DNA from: Adineta ricciae
Lineage: Eukaryota; Rotifera; Eurotatoria; Adinetida; Adinetidae
Assembly (NCBI GenBank): GCA_905250025.1
Contig: CAJNOJ010000175.1
Span: forward strand, 62,001 to 126,000
Reading direction: 5' to 3'
DNA length: 64,000 nucleotides
Part shown: positions 1 through 13,721 of the stretch, piece after piece
Layout: the number at the start of each line of letters is the position of its first letter
How positions within the stretch are numbered: position 1 is the first letter of the stretch
Translations under genes and position numbers: made by a program
The notes under the pieces: model-generated
Seen by the model: only the letters and a program-made list of their open reading frames with translations
Database searches by the model: none
Told to the model about the DNA's origin: nothing

Positions 1-731
1 TCTTTGTCGAAGTTAATATAAATTAAGATTTCTATGAAATTATCATAAAATTAAAAAAGCTCTTATCCTTCATGTTGACAAAAAAAAGAATATTTCCATC
101 AACTGACATTAATTAACTATCAAAAAGAAGAAATAAGACTTTTTTGCGTCTACTATGACAGCCTTGTGCAGTAGTTGAAGTCAACTGATTTGTATACAAG
201 CAAAATCAACGCATTTGTTGATCAACTAGATCTGCTCTACTTGTATTAATATGGATTACACTTTAACAAAATAGATTAATGTTAGAAGTAAGGAGAAAAA
301 GTGAATGCAAACATCATCAACAACAACAACAACAAATATTCTAAAGGAACGCTTTTTCTTTCTTTTCACTAAAGTGTTCTCCTTATCGGACACATAAATG
401 ATGAGGCGAGAAGTGTCGAACATTTTCATCAAGACATACGAGGCAAGTGAACGCATTTTCAGCTGCCAAAGAACTAGGAAAAGTTATAATGACAACCTTC
501 TAATCTTTACAGGTAGAAGTTGTTTTGGACTCTTCAATTTCTATAAATATGCGCTTGAATGAATATTCACACTTCTTTCCCTTGGTGTTGGTTAATGCCT
601 TATTCCGCCTTTTCCTTCCCCTGGTAGAATCTTTTTGATAATAAAGATGTATTTCTACATGAAGGTATAATAGTCTAAACATCTTTTCCTTTTTTTCTGT
701 TCTATGCACGAGCATTTGTAATCAGTCATTG
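1..731. other. Intergenic, no gene recognised
   Basis: AT-rich sequence with short open frames on the minus strand (around 256-456 and 500-715) that show no recognisable domain. A short CAA-type run near 316-335 gives a poly-valine stretch in one minus frame, a sign of simple repeat rather than coding. I see nothing here I can call a gene, although the 3' end of a gene lying to the left cannot be excluded. Confidence 0.4.
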
Positions 732-1001
732 ATGGATCGTAACGAAAGTAATGATCTGACTGGAACAAGTGTAATGCTACCTTTGGCAACAATCGAAGAA
801 GATATCGACGAGATTGATACTATTACTGATGATAATGAGAATCACTTATTGGAATGTAATTTCATGACAATTACGAGCAATGATGGTAAGAAGTTTTCCA
901 TGATCGTGTTATCGAAAAATGAAAGATTAGTTTTTTCACGCGTATATATCGAGAAAATCATTCAATCTGTCATACATGAAACAAGTGGAAATTATCCTTA
1001 A
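732..1001 (+). CDS. Small acidic hypothetical ORF (possible exon)
   Basis: Open frame of 89 codons from the first ATG at 732 to a TAA at 999-1001. The N-terminal half is acidic (the run IEEDIDEIDTITDDNENH is visible), followed by a mixed C-terminal half. I recognise no domain, signal peptide or membrane segment. It lies about 2 kb upstream of the SLC4 gene on the same strand, so it could be an isolated small gene, an upstream exon of SLC4, or chance. The codon use looks like the neighbours, which is the main reason for listing it. Function unknown. Confidence 0.25.
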   Translation: MDRNESNDLTGTSVMLPLATIEEDIDEIDTITDDNENHLLECNFMTITSNDGKKFSMIVLSKNERLVFSRVYIEKIIQSVIHETSGNYP

Positions 1002-3102
1002 GCTATTCATGACGAATAAGAAATTATCATTAGTAGAGAAATATATCCTAGAGACAAAATGATCTAGCACCGATTGACAATATAGTGGGCCTCTCGACTA
1101 AAGAAATTTCCCAATTCACTTGCAAGATACTCCGATGATGGTATAGACGATATTCGTCAGTTCTCTCTTTCTTTGTCAAAAACAAAACTATTGTCGACTA
1201 GGACTCAGTTGTGCGCTTTTCTTTGTCAAGAGAAGAACGGCAGGATGAGAAATCGTAGGTTGGACTTTTTTTTCCCTTAATTTCATTCCTAAATTTCGCG
1301 TGTGTTTCATTCGACTTCCTGTTATTTAGCCAATCCATTACATATACACCAATCAAATAATGAAATATCAACCGAGCCTGTTGCTTCAACTATCCAACAT
1401 TATCCTCCAAACGAGTAAGTGAATTGAAAGGAAATGATGAATTTAGAAAATGAAACCTATCTGAAAAGATTTTTCAATAGAGAATGACACGTTCTTTCTT
1501 TTTTTCTTTCTCTTTCTCTTTCTTTTTCTCCACTTCTCTCAATATATATATATATATAATGATATAAATAAAAAATACGTTGTCAATAGCTTGGATCCAT
1601 AGGAAAGTATTTCCGAATGAATGAATTGTCATTATCTAGTTGAGGTATGAGTGCTATCTTACGTTCATTTTCTTTCCTTTCCGTAGGATTTGCGCATGTA
1701 TTCAACGTGTATGTATAGACGAAGGTGAACGCTTCTGTCATCTAACATTTAATTGCATTTTTCTCCTCAGATATGAATGATGAGAAAAGAAGAATACTTA
1801 AATACACTTCTTCATCTTTATTTGTCTAGTTAGACAGAAGAAAAAGCAATCGCTGTGCATTCGAAAGATGTCCACATGACAACAAAACGTATGTGATGAT
1901 TATGATTACATACATACTAACGCTAAAGTGTCTCGTATTTCCTTTATACTCCTTTCAAAAGAAATAATTAAATAGGGAAAGCTAGAAAGTCTAATCAACA
2001 CATTCGACTACTATACGGAAACCGTTTCATTTAACTGAGATTTATTATTCTTCGCTTTACGTTTTTTTTCTCATTACGATTATTGACAATTTTCTAGAGC
2101 AATAAAAAGCGAGCACGCACATATGTAGTTTTATTATTAACTATACAAGAGAGAGAGAGAGAAATCAAACTTTCCCATTTCTATCTTTCTCCTTCTTTTT
2201 TATCTAGAAGTATTTATCTATTGTCTGAATAAATCATTATTGATTTGAATCGATATTTTATATTACTGAGCGAAACGATTCTTTTACTGAGAGATCTTCT
2301 TTTCTTCGTCGTTGTCGTCTCGTGTCGAACGACAAAAACGAGTTCAGTCTAATCATCCATCTATCGAAATGAAAGTGATCGATGTAATAAATTTTGTACC
2401 AATTTGCATGACAAATCATGAACACGAGCGAATAGACAGCAACAACTAGTTTGATGTGTGTTTTTCTTACACTCTCGCTTCGTTTTTTTCTCTTCTCTTT
2501 CTTATCATCATCATCATCAAGATATTTATAGACTTTTATAGTTGACTAACAGAATTATTCTAGAAAAAAAAAACTTGTTCAGTTCCCATGATTTGTCGTT
2601 TGATAGATCGAGAGAAAATGAAGAACATCTCTCAATAGGCATATCATCATCATAATCATCATTATCGACGTCTCGCCTCTTTTTTCTCTTCTCTTCAAAT
2701 AGTACTGGACTGTAAAAGAATAAATAGAGAAAAAAGCTTTTTATATACTCCTACTGTTTGAAAAACTAACATTGGCATTGACTCGCATTGAATTGACCTA
2801 ATCGCAACATGTCGATACCTATATTATTTTTTCTTCGATTGCTTTCTTTTCCCTTCGTAGTTTTGTGTCATTATCAGTTTCCAATTCATCTACGCACCCT
2901 ATCGATTCTACCAAGGATATGATCGAATTAGTCGAGAAAACAAGAAGAAAGGAAGGCACATCTTGACAAACAAACTGCGTGAAGAGATTTGAGAACGCAA
3001 AAACATTTTCTTATCGTCATTAGTTTTAGAGACGAATCTTGTAGTACTAATAGTACTATTGTTCCATTCATTGTCGTCACACACGATGAAACTGGAACAA
3101 TT
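1002..3102. other. Non-coding stretch with microsatellites upstream of SLC4
   Basis: About 2.1 kb without a supportable gene. It holds pyrimidine-rich tracts (about 1496-1535), a TA run (about 1544-1558), a GA run (about 2149-2161), TCA repeats (about 2504-2519) and many T-rich runs. It may contain the 5' UTR, outron or promoter of the SLC4 gene. The frame leading into the SLC4 ATG is open back to about 2989 but contains no earlier ATG. Confidence 0.4.
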
Positions 3103-6100
3103 ATGCAATCCGAAACATCTACGGTTGGAACACCCTCAAGATCACCTGTCAATATGGATAACATAAGTTTGAAAGGTACGAGAATGTTTGTTGGTCATTC
3201 TATTGTACAAGTATATCGTTGATTTCGATCTCTTGTTTAAATAGATTACTACAGTCCAACATCTTGTCCTGGTTCGCCAATTCTATCTAGAAAACTTCTT
3301 TTATCCAGATCAACTGCTTCAACCTTATCTCCACCTGGTGTTCCCTTAACAGCCAGTTCGACTAGTTTAGCAAGTGCAGGAAAACGACGCGGCCTAGGAT
3401 TAGCTAGCGCTCAACGAGCCAGTCACAAAAGAGCGCATACAGGAAGATCTGTAAGAAAACGATCACTATTGAATGATTCCTGTACTACTTTCTATTGATA
3501 GTCTCTTGATCACACACCCAATGAATTGTTTATCGAGCTACAAGAATTAAAAGAAGTCAGCGCAAATGAATACCAATGGCATGAATGTGCTAGGTAAAAT
3601 ATTCAATAAGCTTTATGACATAGACATTCTCTTGCATATGCTTAGATGGATTCGATACGAAGAAGACTATGATTTCGAAATGGAACGATGGCAAGGTAAG
3701 CTTCATTTAAACTGAGTTAACGCTTATGTTCTCCTTTCGTAGCTCCGCGTATCGGTTGTTTGAATTTTCACAGTTTACTTGAATTACGTCGAGGTTTACA
3801 ATACGGTAAGTAGATTACGTGTAAAAGCATTCTCCGTTGTAGAAATTAGTATTTACAAAACATTTGAAAGAGTTTGTCTTGAAAACTGTCATTTGATTCG
3901 TCTTAGAGTTGTATCGAAATAGAATTTGATAAAAATAACATGAATCTATTCGCCTACATTCCTCTCGAGAGTTCAAAACAAGTTTTTGGCTCCTTTTCTT
4001 AACAACCGTCACTTCCATGTCACACAATTTGATTTTATCTCTTCTCTAGGTATCGTATTGCTCGACCTTGAAGAACAGAAGCTTGAGTCTATATACGAAG
4101 CGATTCTTAATGATGCTATTGCTAATGGACAGATGAATAAAGATGTTAAAGATGAAATTCTTCGTCGTTTAACAAGCGTTCACAAGTAGGGATAGAAGTA
4201 TTTTATTCAATGATTGATTGGATTCGAAATGAATTTCTCAGACATCCTGAAGCACGTTCTTATCGTCGTCGATCGTCAACCGTCGATTGTCCTCCAGCGG
4301 CCTCGGGTCGTCGATCAAGTTTAGCCTTTCGTAAGAATGAACAGATCAGTCTCGAAGTCAACAATCGACGCATGAGTCTTCTCGATTCCAAAGCCAATGG
4401 TGAAATGAAAAATCTGCGTAATCTTGTAGTCAAAGTTGGTTAATCTCTTTTGAATTGGAAAAAGCACTTTGTCAACTCGATTTTCATCTTTAAGTACGAG
4501 AATGCAGAAGAAGTCATTGCGGCTGATTCGCAGCCGAAAAAGTATTTGCCGGAACAAGCTGACTCGGGTACTGATTATAATAGTAATGATAGTGTCAATC
4601 AAGCTCCTCGTTTATCTGTTACGCAAGGTGTTTTTATTCAACGACAAGCGCAAGGTTCAGGAAAGAAAAATCGTGATTCAAATCCATATAAAGTAAGATA
4701 TTGAATTCGTTCTTATCGAAGTTTGACTAATGAACGATTGAAACCATTCTGACAATCTTCCGCATCATCACTCTTAAACAACACGACGCTGCGATGTTTT
4801 CGCTGACAAATTAATTGTACTTGAAGCCGAACTCAAGACATGCAAATGTCGATCAGATCTTGTCTAAGTAATTGATATTAAATACAATTCAAGCGTAGTT
4901 TTCTGCTGATTTTCGGCCAGGACATCATCAGTCATCTCTCCGGAGATTTCTTCGTCCAAATGAAAAAAATCTCAATAATTCTTGATTATTATCATTTTAC
5001 ATATCTGATGAGACCGTTAATTCGTAGAATAATATTTATCTTTCATTTTAGTCTGATGTCATGCGGTGCGTTTCGGAGAATGCGGAATGCGCTGAAGTGT
5101 TAATTGGTAGTATACGCAATTTAACTCGGCCCATTATGGCATTTGTTCGTCTTTCACATGGCCAACTTATTGGTAAAAACTCTTTTTTTCTCTCTATTGT
5201 TATTTCATCATTGTTACCGGTTTAGATGACATCACTGAGGTGCCATTACCGCTTCGATTTCTGTTCCTATTAGTCGGTCCAGCCATGGAGGAATATCTTG
5301 AAATCGGCCGTGCATTGAGCACACTTTTTAGTACTTTGGTAAATTAGAATTTAAAGAGTTGTTACTTCAATTGATTTTCTCTTTGATGTCAAGGACTTCC
5401 GAGAAACAGCCTATCAAGCAATGGATCGTCGTGACCTTCTCCATGGTATTAATGACTTTCTTTCAGATTCCATTGTTTTGCCACCGGGCGACTTTGATAA
5501 AGAATTGTTACTACCGATTATTGAAACGAATAAAATGAAAAAAATGAATATCAAACGGCGATCAACTCGTCTACAATCGCAACATATTGATCGACTGCAT
5601 GACACTGAGCACCAACCATCACAAGGTAAGATGATGATTCGTTGTTAGCCATCTCGTAAACATTCATTTCTTCGTTTTCAGCAGCAAAGATTTTATTATG
5701 TAAGTTATAGGGAAGAAATTTCTAGACAAATAAAACGATCTGACTTTAGCCCAGATGTCGACGTTATCACGTGATAAACACGACGAAGATCCATTTCAAC
5801 GCAGTGGTTTTGTCTTCGGTGGTGTTTGTCGAGAGATGCGTCGCCGTTACGATCACTACAAATCCGATTTTCTCGATGCATTCAGTTTGAATTGCTTTGT
5901 TAGTCTCGTCTTCATGTTCATTGCATGTCTTGCACCAGCCTTAACATTCGGTGGCATCATAGGTAAACAAAGATTGTTATCCACAGGCAACGAACTCTCT
6001 TGACTTCTTTACTCATTTAGCTGATAAAACAAATAATCGATTAGGTGTGAACGAAATGTTAATGGCCTCGTCAGTGAACGGTTTTTTATTTGGATTTGTT

Positions 6101-8202
6101 AGCGGACAGCCATTGATGATCCTTGGACCAACTGGCCCATTTCTTGTCTTTGAAGAAATGGTTTACGATGTAAATATCTTGTCGCGCAGAGCAAGATTAA
6201 TCATGAGTTGTGTCTGTGAGAGGAAACTGTTCGAATGCATATCTATTGAAATGTTATATACTTCATTTGAAGATCAAATATATCTGAGAATAATGAAATA
6301 TCTGTTTGTGTCTTTCTTCTAGCTCTGCCATTCACTACAAGCAGACTTCTGGACTGTCCGCTGTTGTGTTAGTCTTTGGACTACGTTTTTTATCATCATA
6401 TTAGTGGCCTTTGAAGGAAGTTTTATGATTCGTCATGTAACACGGTTTACCGAAGAAATTTTTGCACTTATCATTGCTGTTATTTATCTCTACGAACCTT
6501 TCAAAAAACTATACAAGGTAAACTTTTCAGTTCGATGATTTTCTCGATGGTTCATTTTGACCTTCTCTCAGATCTTCCTTTCGAATCCCGTTCGATCGAA
6601 CTATTATTACGATTATCCCTTGTCTTGTTCCTGTAATATGTCCTCGCTATTCAATACGACATTGTCATTCGAAAGTTCCTACCCATCTTCGGATAATTAT
6701 TCATTTTCGTCGTCCTTAGCAAACTATTCATGCTATCAATGCATACCACCGAAACGTTTTACGTCACCATCTTCATCTCTAAGAACAAACTATACATCGA
6801 TTTCAAGTGATGAAGCTAATTTGCCGAATAAAGCACTTCTTTCATTTATTATTCTTCTTGGTACGTGCTTCATTGCGGTGGCACTGAAACGTTTTCGGCG
6901 AAGTAATTTTTTTGGTCGAACAGTATGTGTAAATCTGTCGAGAAGCACGTTATTGACTTTCTCTCCATTTAGACAAGACAAACATTGAGTGATTTCGGAA
7001 TGACAATCGCTTTGATATGTATGGTGCTGTTTGATATGTTAATAACACGAAATGCTGGTGGTCATAGTTTAACTCAAGTAATGACTTGTCGAAGAAAGAA
7101 TGGTTGCATAGGAATTGAACTGTTTGATTCTTGTAGAAAATTACTGTACCAAGGTCTATTCGGCCAAGTGATCGAGAACGTGGAAATCTATGGTTTATAT
7201 CGCCATTTCGTCGAAGTATTCCGTATTGGGCTTACTTCGCATCATCATTTCCTGCTATACTGATCTCTGTGGTGCTGTTTTTTGAAGTAGAATTAACTAG
7301 GTAAGAAAGGATTAAGAACATAATATGATATAGCTTTGTTTGGCTTTTCTCTTCAGCATTATGATACAATCGAAACTCAAATGTGTTCATTCATCAAAAG
7401 TGATCAAAGGAACTGGTTATCATCTTGATATACTCATTGCAGGTAAGATCGACATCTGTCCAGTATTCCTTACCAATAAATTTCATCACAGGTGTTTTGA
7501 TATCAATCAGTGGACTGTTCGGTCTTCCATGGATCTGTGCAGCACCTGTTCGGAGTATTGCTCATGTTGCTAGTCTCTCACGATACAGTAAAACCCATGC
7601 ACCAGGAGAAAAGCCTCGTCTAATTGACATCAAGGATCAACGCTTGACAAACATTGGCGTTCATATTCTTATTGGTTGTACGATATTTGCAGGACCTATT
7701 ATTCGTAAGATTCCAGTGGCTGCTTTATTTGGTATTTTTTTATACTTTGGTATTGTTTCCATCCCCGGCACACAACTATTCAGTCGAGTGAAAATGATCT
7801 TTATTCCAGCGAAATACCACCCCAACGTTGGATATTTGAGACGAGTTTGTATTCGAATTGGTTTCTGGAAAACACCAATTTTCATTGTTACTTTAGGTTC
7901 GACAAACGAAACGTTTTATCTATACAATTATTCAAATGATTGCTGCTGGATTGTTAATCTCAATCAAGATCACCAGCTTTGCTTTTCTTTTCCCCTTTAT
8001 ACTTGTTTTACTTGTTCCATTTCGCAAATGGTGTCTTCCGTGTGTATTCACCGAACGAGAACTCAACGAAGTAAAGCTTTGCACTCGGACCTTTCGAATC
8101 CACATCGTTCATTTTCTCTTTCAGCTCGATGGAGATGAAGAAGAAGGAAGTATTTTCGATGACGAAACTGATTTCTATGGTCAAGTACATTTACCAATCT
8201 AA
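3103..8202 (+). CDS. SLC4-family bicarbonate transporter (anion exchanger / Na-bicarbonate cotransporter type)
   Basis: Multi-exon gene for a plasma-membrane bicarbonate transporter. The N-terminal cytoplasmic domain is recognisable from conserved pieces such as ELFIELQELKE, ARWIRYEEDYDFEMERWQ and LLELRRGLQYG (3.5-3.8 kb), then PLRFLFLLVGPAMEEY (5.2-5.3 kb) and the dimer-arm-like DRRDLLHGINDFLSD. The membrane domain begins at about 5.86 kb and includes LAPALTFGGII, GQPLMILGPTGPFLVFEE and, after a glycosylatable extracellular loop (6.56-6.8 kb), KGTGYHLDILIAGVL and VRQTKRFIYTIIQM. The C-terminus FTERELNELDGDEEE matches the short acidic tail of Na-coupled members better than that of anion exchangers. 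Clear introns include 3176-3244, 3451-3501, 3594-3645, 3696-3742, 3806-4049 and 4691-5051. ATG 3103 is the first in the open frame, but further upstream exons are possible. The donor of the exon ending near 4.43 kb is ambiguous. Ion stoichiometry cannot be read from sequence. Confidence 0.9.
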
Positions 8203-8385
8203 TCATGCAATTAATCCGGTGGACTATTTTTACTTTTTATTTTATAAATATATATAGAGGCAAAAAAAAAAGAATGAAACGAATACCTTTGTATATGTAA
8301 GGGAAAGAATCTTATTTTATCTACGTAGTTTATTTCTTGTTCTCGTTTATTTTGTTAACTACTGTGCGTGTGTATTCTTTTTCGA

Positions 8386-9445
8386 TTACCAACGTGAATT
8401 TGCGTCCCATTGAGGTTTTTCAGAATAGAATAAGTCTCGATTGACATGCCAGTGTAGAAGTTCAGCAACGATTGGTTGTTGTTCTTCCGCAAACTTTTTC
8501 CATAATTCATGTTGATCCATTACTTCTTTAGCATGAGTAATAAAATGTTCAATACAGTATTGTTTGACCAATTTATTGTTGTATTTGTACGCGGCTCTGA
8601 GCAACGTGAGAACATTGTTCGAATCAATGCGATTAACAAGAACTAGAATATAGAGAATGCCATGATTTTGGATGAAGATCTAGATACGTCAAAGAAACTT
8701 ACATCGACCTGTATGTACTTTTAAATCTTTGATGTCATAGCGACCAGCAGCTTCGAGAAGATAAAATGCTAAAGAGACCATCAATCGAATCGATGATGTT
8801 CGAGCGAAGATTTTCTTACCGTTGCCTTCGTTGAGTTCACATTTCCCAGTGTACATAAAAACAACAACCTGTTTCATGATTTCAGGGTCAGTTTTATCAA
8901 TTACAATAACCAGTTTTTCTTTTTCTGTTAATGTTTCCAACTGTTCTCGTGTGCTTGGATCTAGCCGATTGAATTTACCAGAAATAACAGCTGCGAAAAA
9001 GAAGTTTTCAATCGACGATTAGTACCATCCAATGGTCTCTTTTCTCCTTACCGGCAAAGGCGTTTGAACGAGCAGCAAGAATACATTTATGAACAGCCAT
9101 AAAAGTTCCTAAAAAAGAACAAAGTCATTCATTTGCATGCATACTATTAGAATTACCGTCAACTTTAAGAAAGCAGTCACTAATATCTGTTCGATTGAGT
9201 AAATTAGCCAAATCGTCAGATAAATGTTCCAGCAAATTTAAACTATGTTCGGCGTCTGTTGTTTTAGTATAGAAAGAACCTCCATTGCCGTATCGTTGAT
9301 TAGTACCACTGCCACCTCGGTTTGACCCTGCATGTGGTGGTTGTTGAAGATGAGCGGAGCCCGTTCTGAGTTCCGACTCTCGTCTTGGCGGTGGTGGTGT
9401 TACACGAGTTTGTGATTGACTTCGATATTGATCGGTATCAGCCAT
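8386..9445 (-). CDS. BTB/POZ domain protein
   Basis: Minus-strand gene of at least five exons separated by short introns. The N-terminus (from ATG 9445-9443) is low-complexity and proline/glycine-rich (TPPPPRRESE, NRGGSGTNQRYGNGG). It is followed by a BTB/POZ domain: DISDCFLKVDG, then after an intron TFMAVHKCILAARSNAFAG, then the segment ending in VVVFMYTGKCELNEGN. The C-terminal part resembles a BACK-like helical region (EAAGRYDIKDLKVHTGR, LTLLRAAYKYNNKLVKQYC) and ends in a polar tail. No kelch, MATH or zinc-finger repeats follow, so it looks like a stand-alone BTB protein, possibly a cullin-3 adaptor. That role is family inference only. An in-frame GTG lies 27 nt further upstream, but 9445 is the first ATG. 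Confidence 0.8.
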
Positions 9446-10502
9446 TGATGAACGTGAAGACGCAGTTGTCACGAAACTTGAATAGACGGTTCTACTTCGA
9501 GACTATTTCGCACGGACTATTTATCGAATGTGGGTTTTTATGATTATATGTACGAGAAAGAGAACTGTTAGTTTGAATATTGTCATGGTAACTATCAATA
9601 TGAAGAATGAAGTATTGGATAAATTGAAAAACTCTTGTCAGTATAAAGGATTTTTATTTCGATCATAAATACTCGAAAAGAGATAAGAGAAATATTTTTA
9701 CCACAGAAGACTTTAATCTACGTCTATATGAAAACTTTTAATTGAAGATGCAGTGCCTTGATTTATGATCCTTTTCTCTAAGTGAAACACCCGTGCCCGG
9801 TAGGAATATTTGATTTATGGAATAATGACAAATTATATGAAATTGAGGTTTTCATTTACCTTGATATCTATCAGTTTCAATATGTACTTTGATTTATCAT
9901 CCGAATTAATAACATAAGCCGAAGTTTATCAGATTATGACATTGCATATGTCAATAAATTGCAATATCATCAGCTGCAAAAGAGTACACTTCAAGAAAGT
10001 GGATCGTTTGATCTTAGTTATACTCTCTTGAATCTGGTCACAGTATTGAATAAGAAAAATTTGTACATGTGAGATTTTATATCATGTGCATGCTCGATAT
10101 AAATCTAGATTGATGAAACGAAGGTACACTAGTTCAATTTATCCTGATCTTTAGCGAAAGCTGTTGAGAAAGTGATTCATCGAAAAAAAAAAACGATGTA
10201 TCTAACACAAGCATCGACATGATATATGCAAGTTTATAGAAGAGGTAGAAAGAAACGTGATTCTTCACTGATAATAGAAGTTATCTTGCATGGACTCAGA
10301 GGAGAAAATTGAAATTATCAATTATATTAATAGTAAAAAGATCTGATAAACTTTTTGTCTTCACCTCTCACTGTCAGATGATGAGATAGAACGAAAAAGC
10401 TAAGAGAATATTGTTGCCTTTGTAATTGTTACTTTTCTCTGCATCCTAAACATTTTTACCTACATGAGTCAACCATCAACAACCTACACATAGCAACAAA
10501 CA
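9446..10502. other. Intergenic, divergent spacer
   Basis: About 1.06 kb between the starts of the minus-strand BTB gene and the plus-strand otopetrin gene, so it should contain both promoters. AT-rich, with an A9 run near 10187. No gene, repeat or RNA recognised. Confidence 0.5.
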
Positions 10503-13500
10503 ATGAAATCTTCCCATAAGTACCCTGCTCCCGACTCGAGCCGACAGATAGTACGTGATACCGTTCGCCGGTTTGATATGCTCGGTCAAACGAACAATGC
10601 AATTTCATCACCACTACCGCCTTTACCTCCACCACCACACCGTCCATCCATTCCCGTTAAAATTAATAATAAACAAATCAATTCGAAAGACGATAGTCCA
10701 ACAGCTTCTCTAAATTCATTCACTAATTCGACTCATAGCGAATTGATAATGAATTCTGCCGCATCGGAACGCAGACATCTGGTATCAACTAATACATCAA
10801 ACAGTGCTCCTATTGCTAGACCTAAACCTACTCTGCCTTCACTTACAGCTAATCGACCAACGAAGTTTCGAAGACGAACACCTCCGCCAATACCAATCGA
10901 ATCAACACCAAGTATTGTTTCTCCTGAAGATCTGTTTTACATAACGTAACTCTATTCTATTCCATAGATAAGCAACGAAACACAATCTATATCAATCGCG
11001 ATAATAAAACCAATAACCATAAGGATAGATATCAAGAAGAGATTGAAACGGATTCGCCACGAGCCTTCAAAGCTTTTGCCAGGCCAGCGACAGTTTATAC
11101 AGAACATCGAGTGTCTTCGTCTGCACAAACGGATGAACTTGATTTATCAAGAGCATCCGCGAGTAATAATCAACCTCGTCGAATTGAAAGATCACCTCCT
11201 CCGCCACTACCACCGTTACCATTGCCTTTACAAGCATCTGCAGTATGGAGATCACAAGCGAACTACTTAAGAACTTATGTGTTAGAATGTTCTCTTTGAA
11301 TTTAGAACTCATCAAGAATTGATGACCGTAGTAGTATCGGCTTAGAAATCATTAATCCGGAAACTACGCCTCGACGATATGTTGCTATTCGTCAGAACGG
11401 ACTTAGTCATCGTCCTGAACGTGTTAAACCTGCATCAACAATTATCGAAGACTACGAAATCGAAGAAGAAGAAGACGATGAGATTGAAGAAGATGAAGAG
11501 AATCAGGATGGATCCTCGGAAACTGCTTATCATTCATCGGGGCAACGTCAACCATCTAATTTTGGCAAACCACATCTTCGTTCCAACCAAAAACCTAAAT
11601 CATATCCTCTGAATGACTCCCAAGCGTTTGTTCTCATTCTCAACTCATTAAAAAGACGCATCACATTTTTCATTGTAGATCTGAACGAAAACGGACACTG
11701 CCAATTTCGAATTTAATGATGGAAATTGGTGCTTTATTAATTGTCTTCGTGGTTTGTATGGTGCTTGTCGTAGCCATTAAAACAGACGTACCTGGTCTTC
11801 AAACAACAATGCTAGTATGTCGCAACTTGGCAGAGTAAAACTTTCATTGCCACACGTTTTTGTTCAGGGTATTTACATTTACGTCTATGCTATTTCAGTC
11901 GTATGGATGTTATGGTGCACTTTCGACATTATTAAATTTCGACAACAATGGATGCAGCTAACTGGATCTGCTCCCACTCAAGAAGTATATATGGGTCTTG
12001 CCGAACATCATTCAGATACGATGTTCTATTTTCCTGATGTTCATAATACTGGCGGATTGTTTATGAGAATCGGTGCTGGATGTGAGCATTGGTCAGAAAT
12101 CTTGATTGGAATAATACTTTTCATTTCTAGTACTCTGTATGGGCAGTTTAATTCTGACATTAATTGAATTAGCTAAAACAATAGCAACTGTTGATGTTCA
12201 TGGCATAACCCGCACTGCATTGGAACCGAAATACTATTCGTCAGTATCAATAGCAAGATCAATTGCTTACGTGTTCCGTTTTCTGTTTCATTGCGTACAG
12301 TTTTCGTTTTTATTCCGCTACGGAAATGTGAGATTCAGAGATGAAATTATTCCTTTGTTTCTATCTTCTTTCTATTCTAGTTGATTATCAATCGCTATCA
12401 TGCACTCGCAAAATTCGGACTGATACATTTGGTCATTGCTAATTTTTGCTCATGGTTCGAAGGTAAGAAAAATTACTCTGTTTTGTTCGACATGAACTGA
12501 AACTTTAACTCCCAATTTCTCCGTAGCTATTGTAATTGAAACATTGGAAGAAATACATAAAAACACACCCACAAAATTAGAAGACGTCACCACGGCTTCC
12601 ATCGATTTCTTTGCTACAATCATAACAAGTATTTCTGAATGGATTCTTCCAAATGGCATGAGTTTATTTTTCGTTTTTAGGCACTTCTCCTATTGATAAC
12701 AATGGCAGTAATGATAGTCTGCTTTCTTTCACACGGGCCGCATCTGCTGATTCATCGGATGCAGTACCAAAAAACGGCAGTGCTCTGGCTATGATTCTAG
12801 ATATTGAGGGAAAAGTCAGTGCTTATCTTTACCCATGTTTAATCGAATACAGTCTCATATCCTTAACGGTATTTTTTATCATGTGGCGAAATGTCGGTAA
12901 GACAGAAAAACGTTCTTCATTACGTTTTGGTGCTCGTCACGTTTTCACTGTGAATTGTGCACGCGCTTCACGTGGTCTACTCATTGGTGGTATTTTACTT
13001 CTACTAACGATTTTAACATTAATACCAACTTATATGTTAACTACGAATGAAGCGACAATCGTTACACATGTGACCGAGCTGGTCCTACTTGTTGTCGCAT
13101 TATTTACCGTCTTGATATCTTTTATGTATACATCAAAACTCTTCTATGATCATCATGCACATGTCGATACATTTGATCAAGGTTTGATTTTGGTAACAGC
13201 CATCGGTGACTTTGCCTATTCGTTTTTCGGTTTATTCGCTGCACTTTTCTTTGACAAAAGTCAACTTGGTATATCGATTGAAATCGAAATGTCTATTGGT
13301 TTTTTAGCCATATTTCAAACACTTTTACAAACGAATTTCATCTTGGATACATTGAAACGACGAACAAGGAATAAGCAAGAGATTCGAAATAAACCAGGAC
13401 GCGAAACAGTCACTGCTTTGTTATTGATGAACTTAGGTAAATCAAATCTTGATCGAAATTTTTAGTTTTTCATTTCATTTGAAATTTTCAGCTATATGGA

Positions 13501-13721
13501 TGCACGATTCGTTATCAGCAAAAAAAGTCAGATTAAATCCATTGCAAACAGCCTTCTATGATCCTCAGACGTGGGCTATCATTCAAGCATTTACATCACC
13601 GTTATCTATCTTCTATCGATTTCACTCGAGTGTATGTCTTGCAGATATCTGGCAAGAAGTGTATCAAGACGGTGATAAAGAAGAAAAGTATCGACTAGTG
13701 AATGGCAATAATAATCATTAA
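10503..13721 (+). CDS. Otopetrin-family proton channel
   Basis: Multi-exon gene for a polytopic membrane protein of the otopetrin (Otop) proton-channel family. The first exons encode a long, disordered cytoplasmic N-terminus with proline runs (SPLPPLPPPPHRPSIP, ERSPPPPLPPLPLPLQ) and a strongly acidic stretch around 11.45-11.52 kb. The membrane part starts near 11.72 kb (MMEIGALLIVFVVCMVLVV). Family-like pieces follow: GGLFMRIGAGCEHWSEILIG, LIHLVIANFCSWFEAIVIET and YLYPCLIEYSLISLTVFFIM, the last resembling the otopetrin 'YPFxIEYSLI' region. Later helices run through 13.0-13.7 kb, ending with AIIQAFTSPLSIFYRFHSSV. Several short introns are clear (for example near 11817-11866 and 12.46-12.53 kb). 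The junction near 10.93-10.97 kb could not be resolved in phase, so the N-terminal model is provisional. The long N-terminus is unusual for the family. Confidence 0.82.

Noticed and set aside
2504-2519. TCA-repeat run considered as a possible CRISPR or regulatory array
   Set aside because: Simple microsatellite with no spacers, in a eukaryotic sequence.
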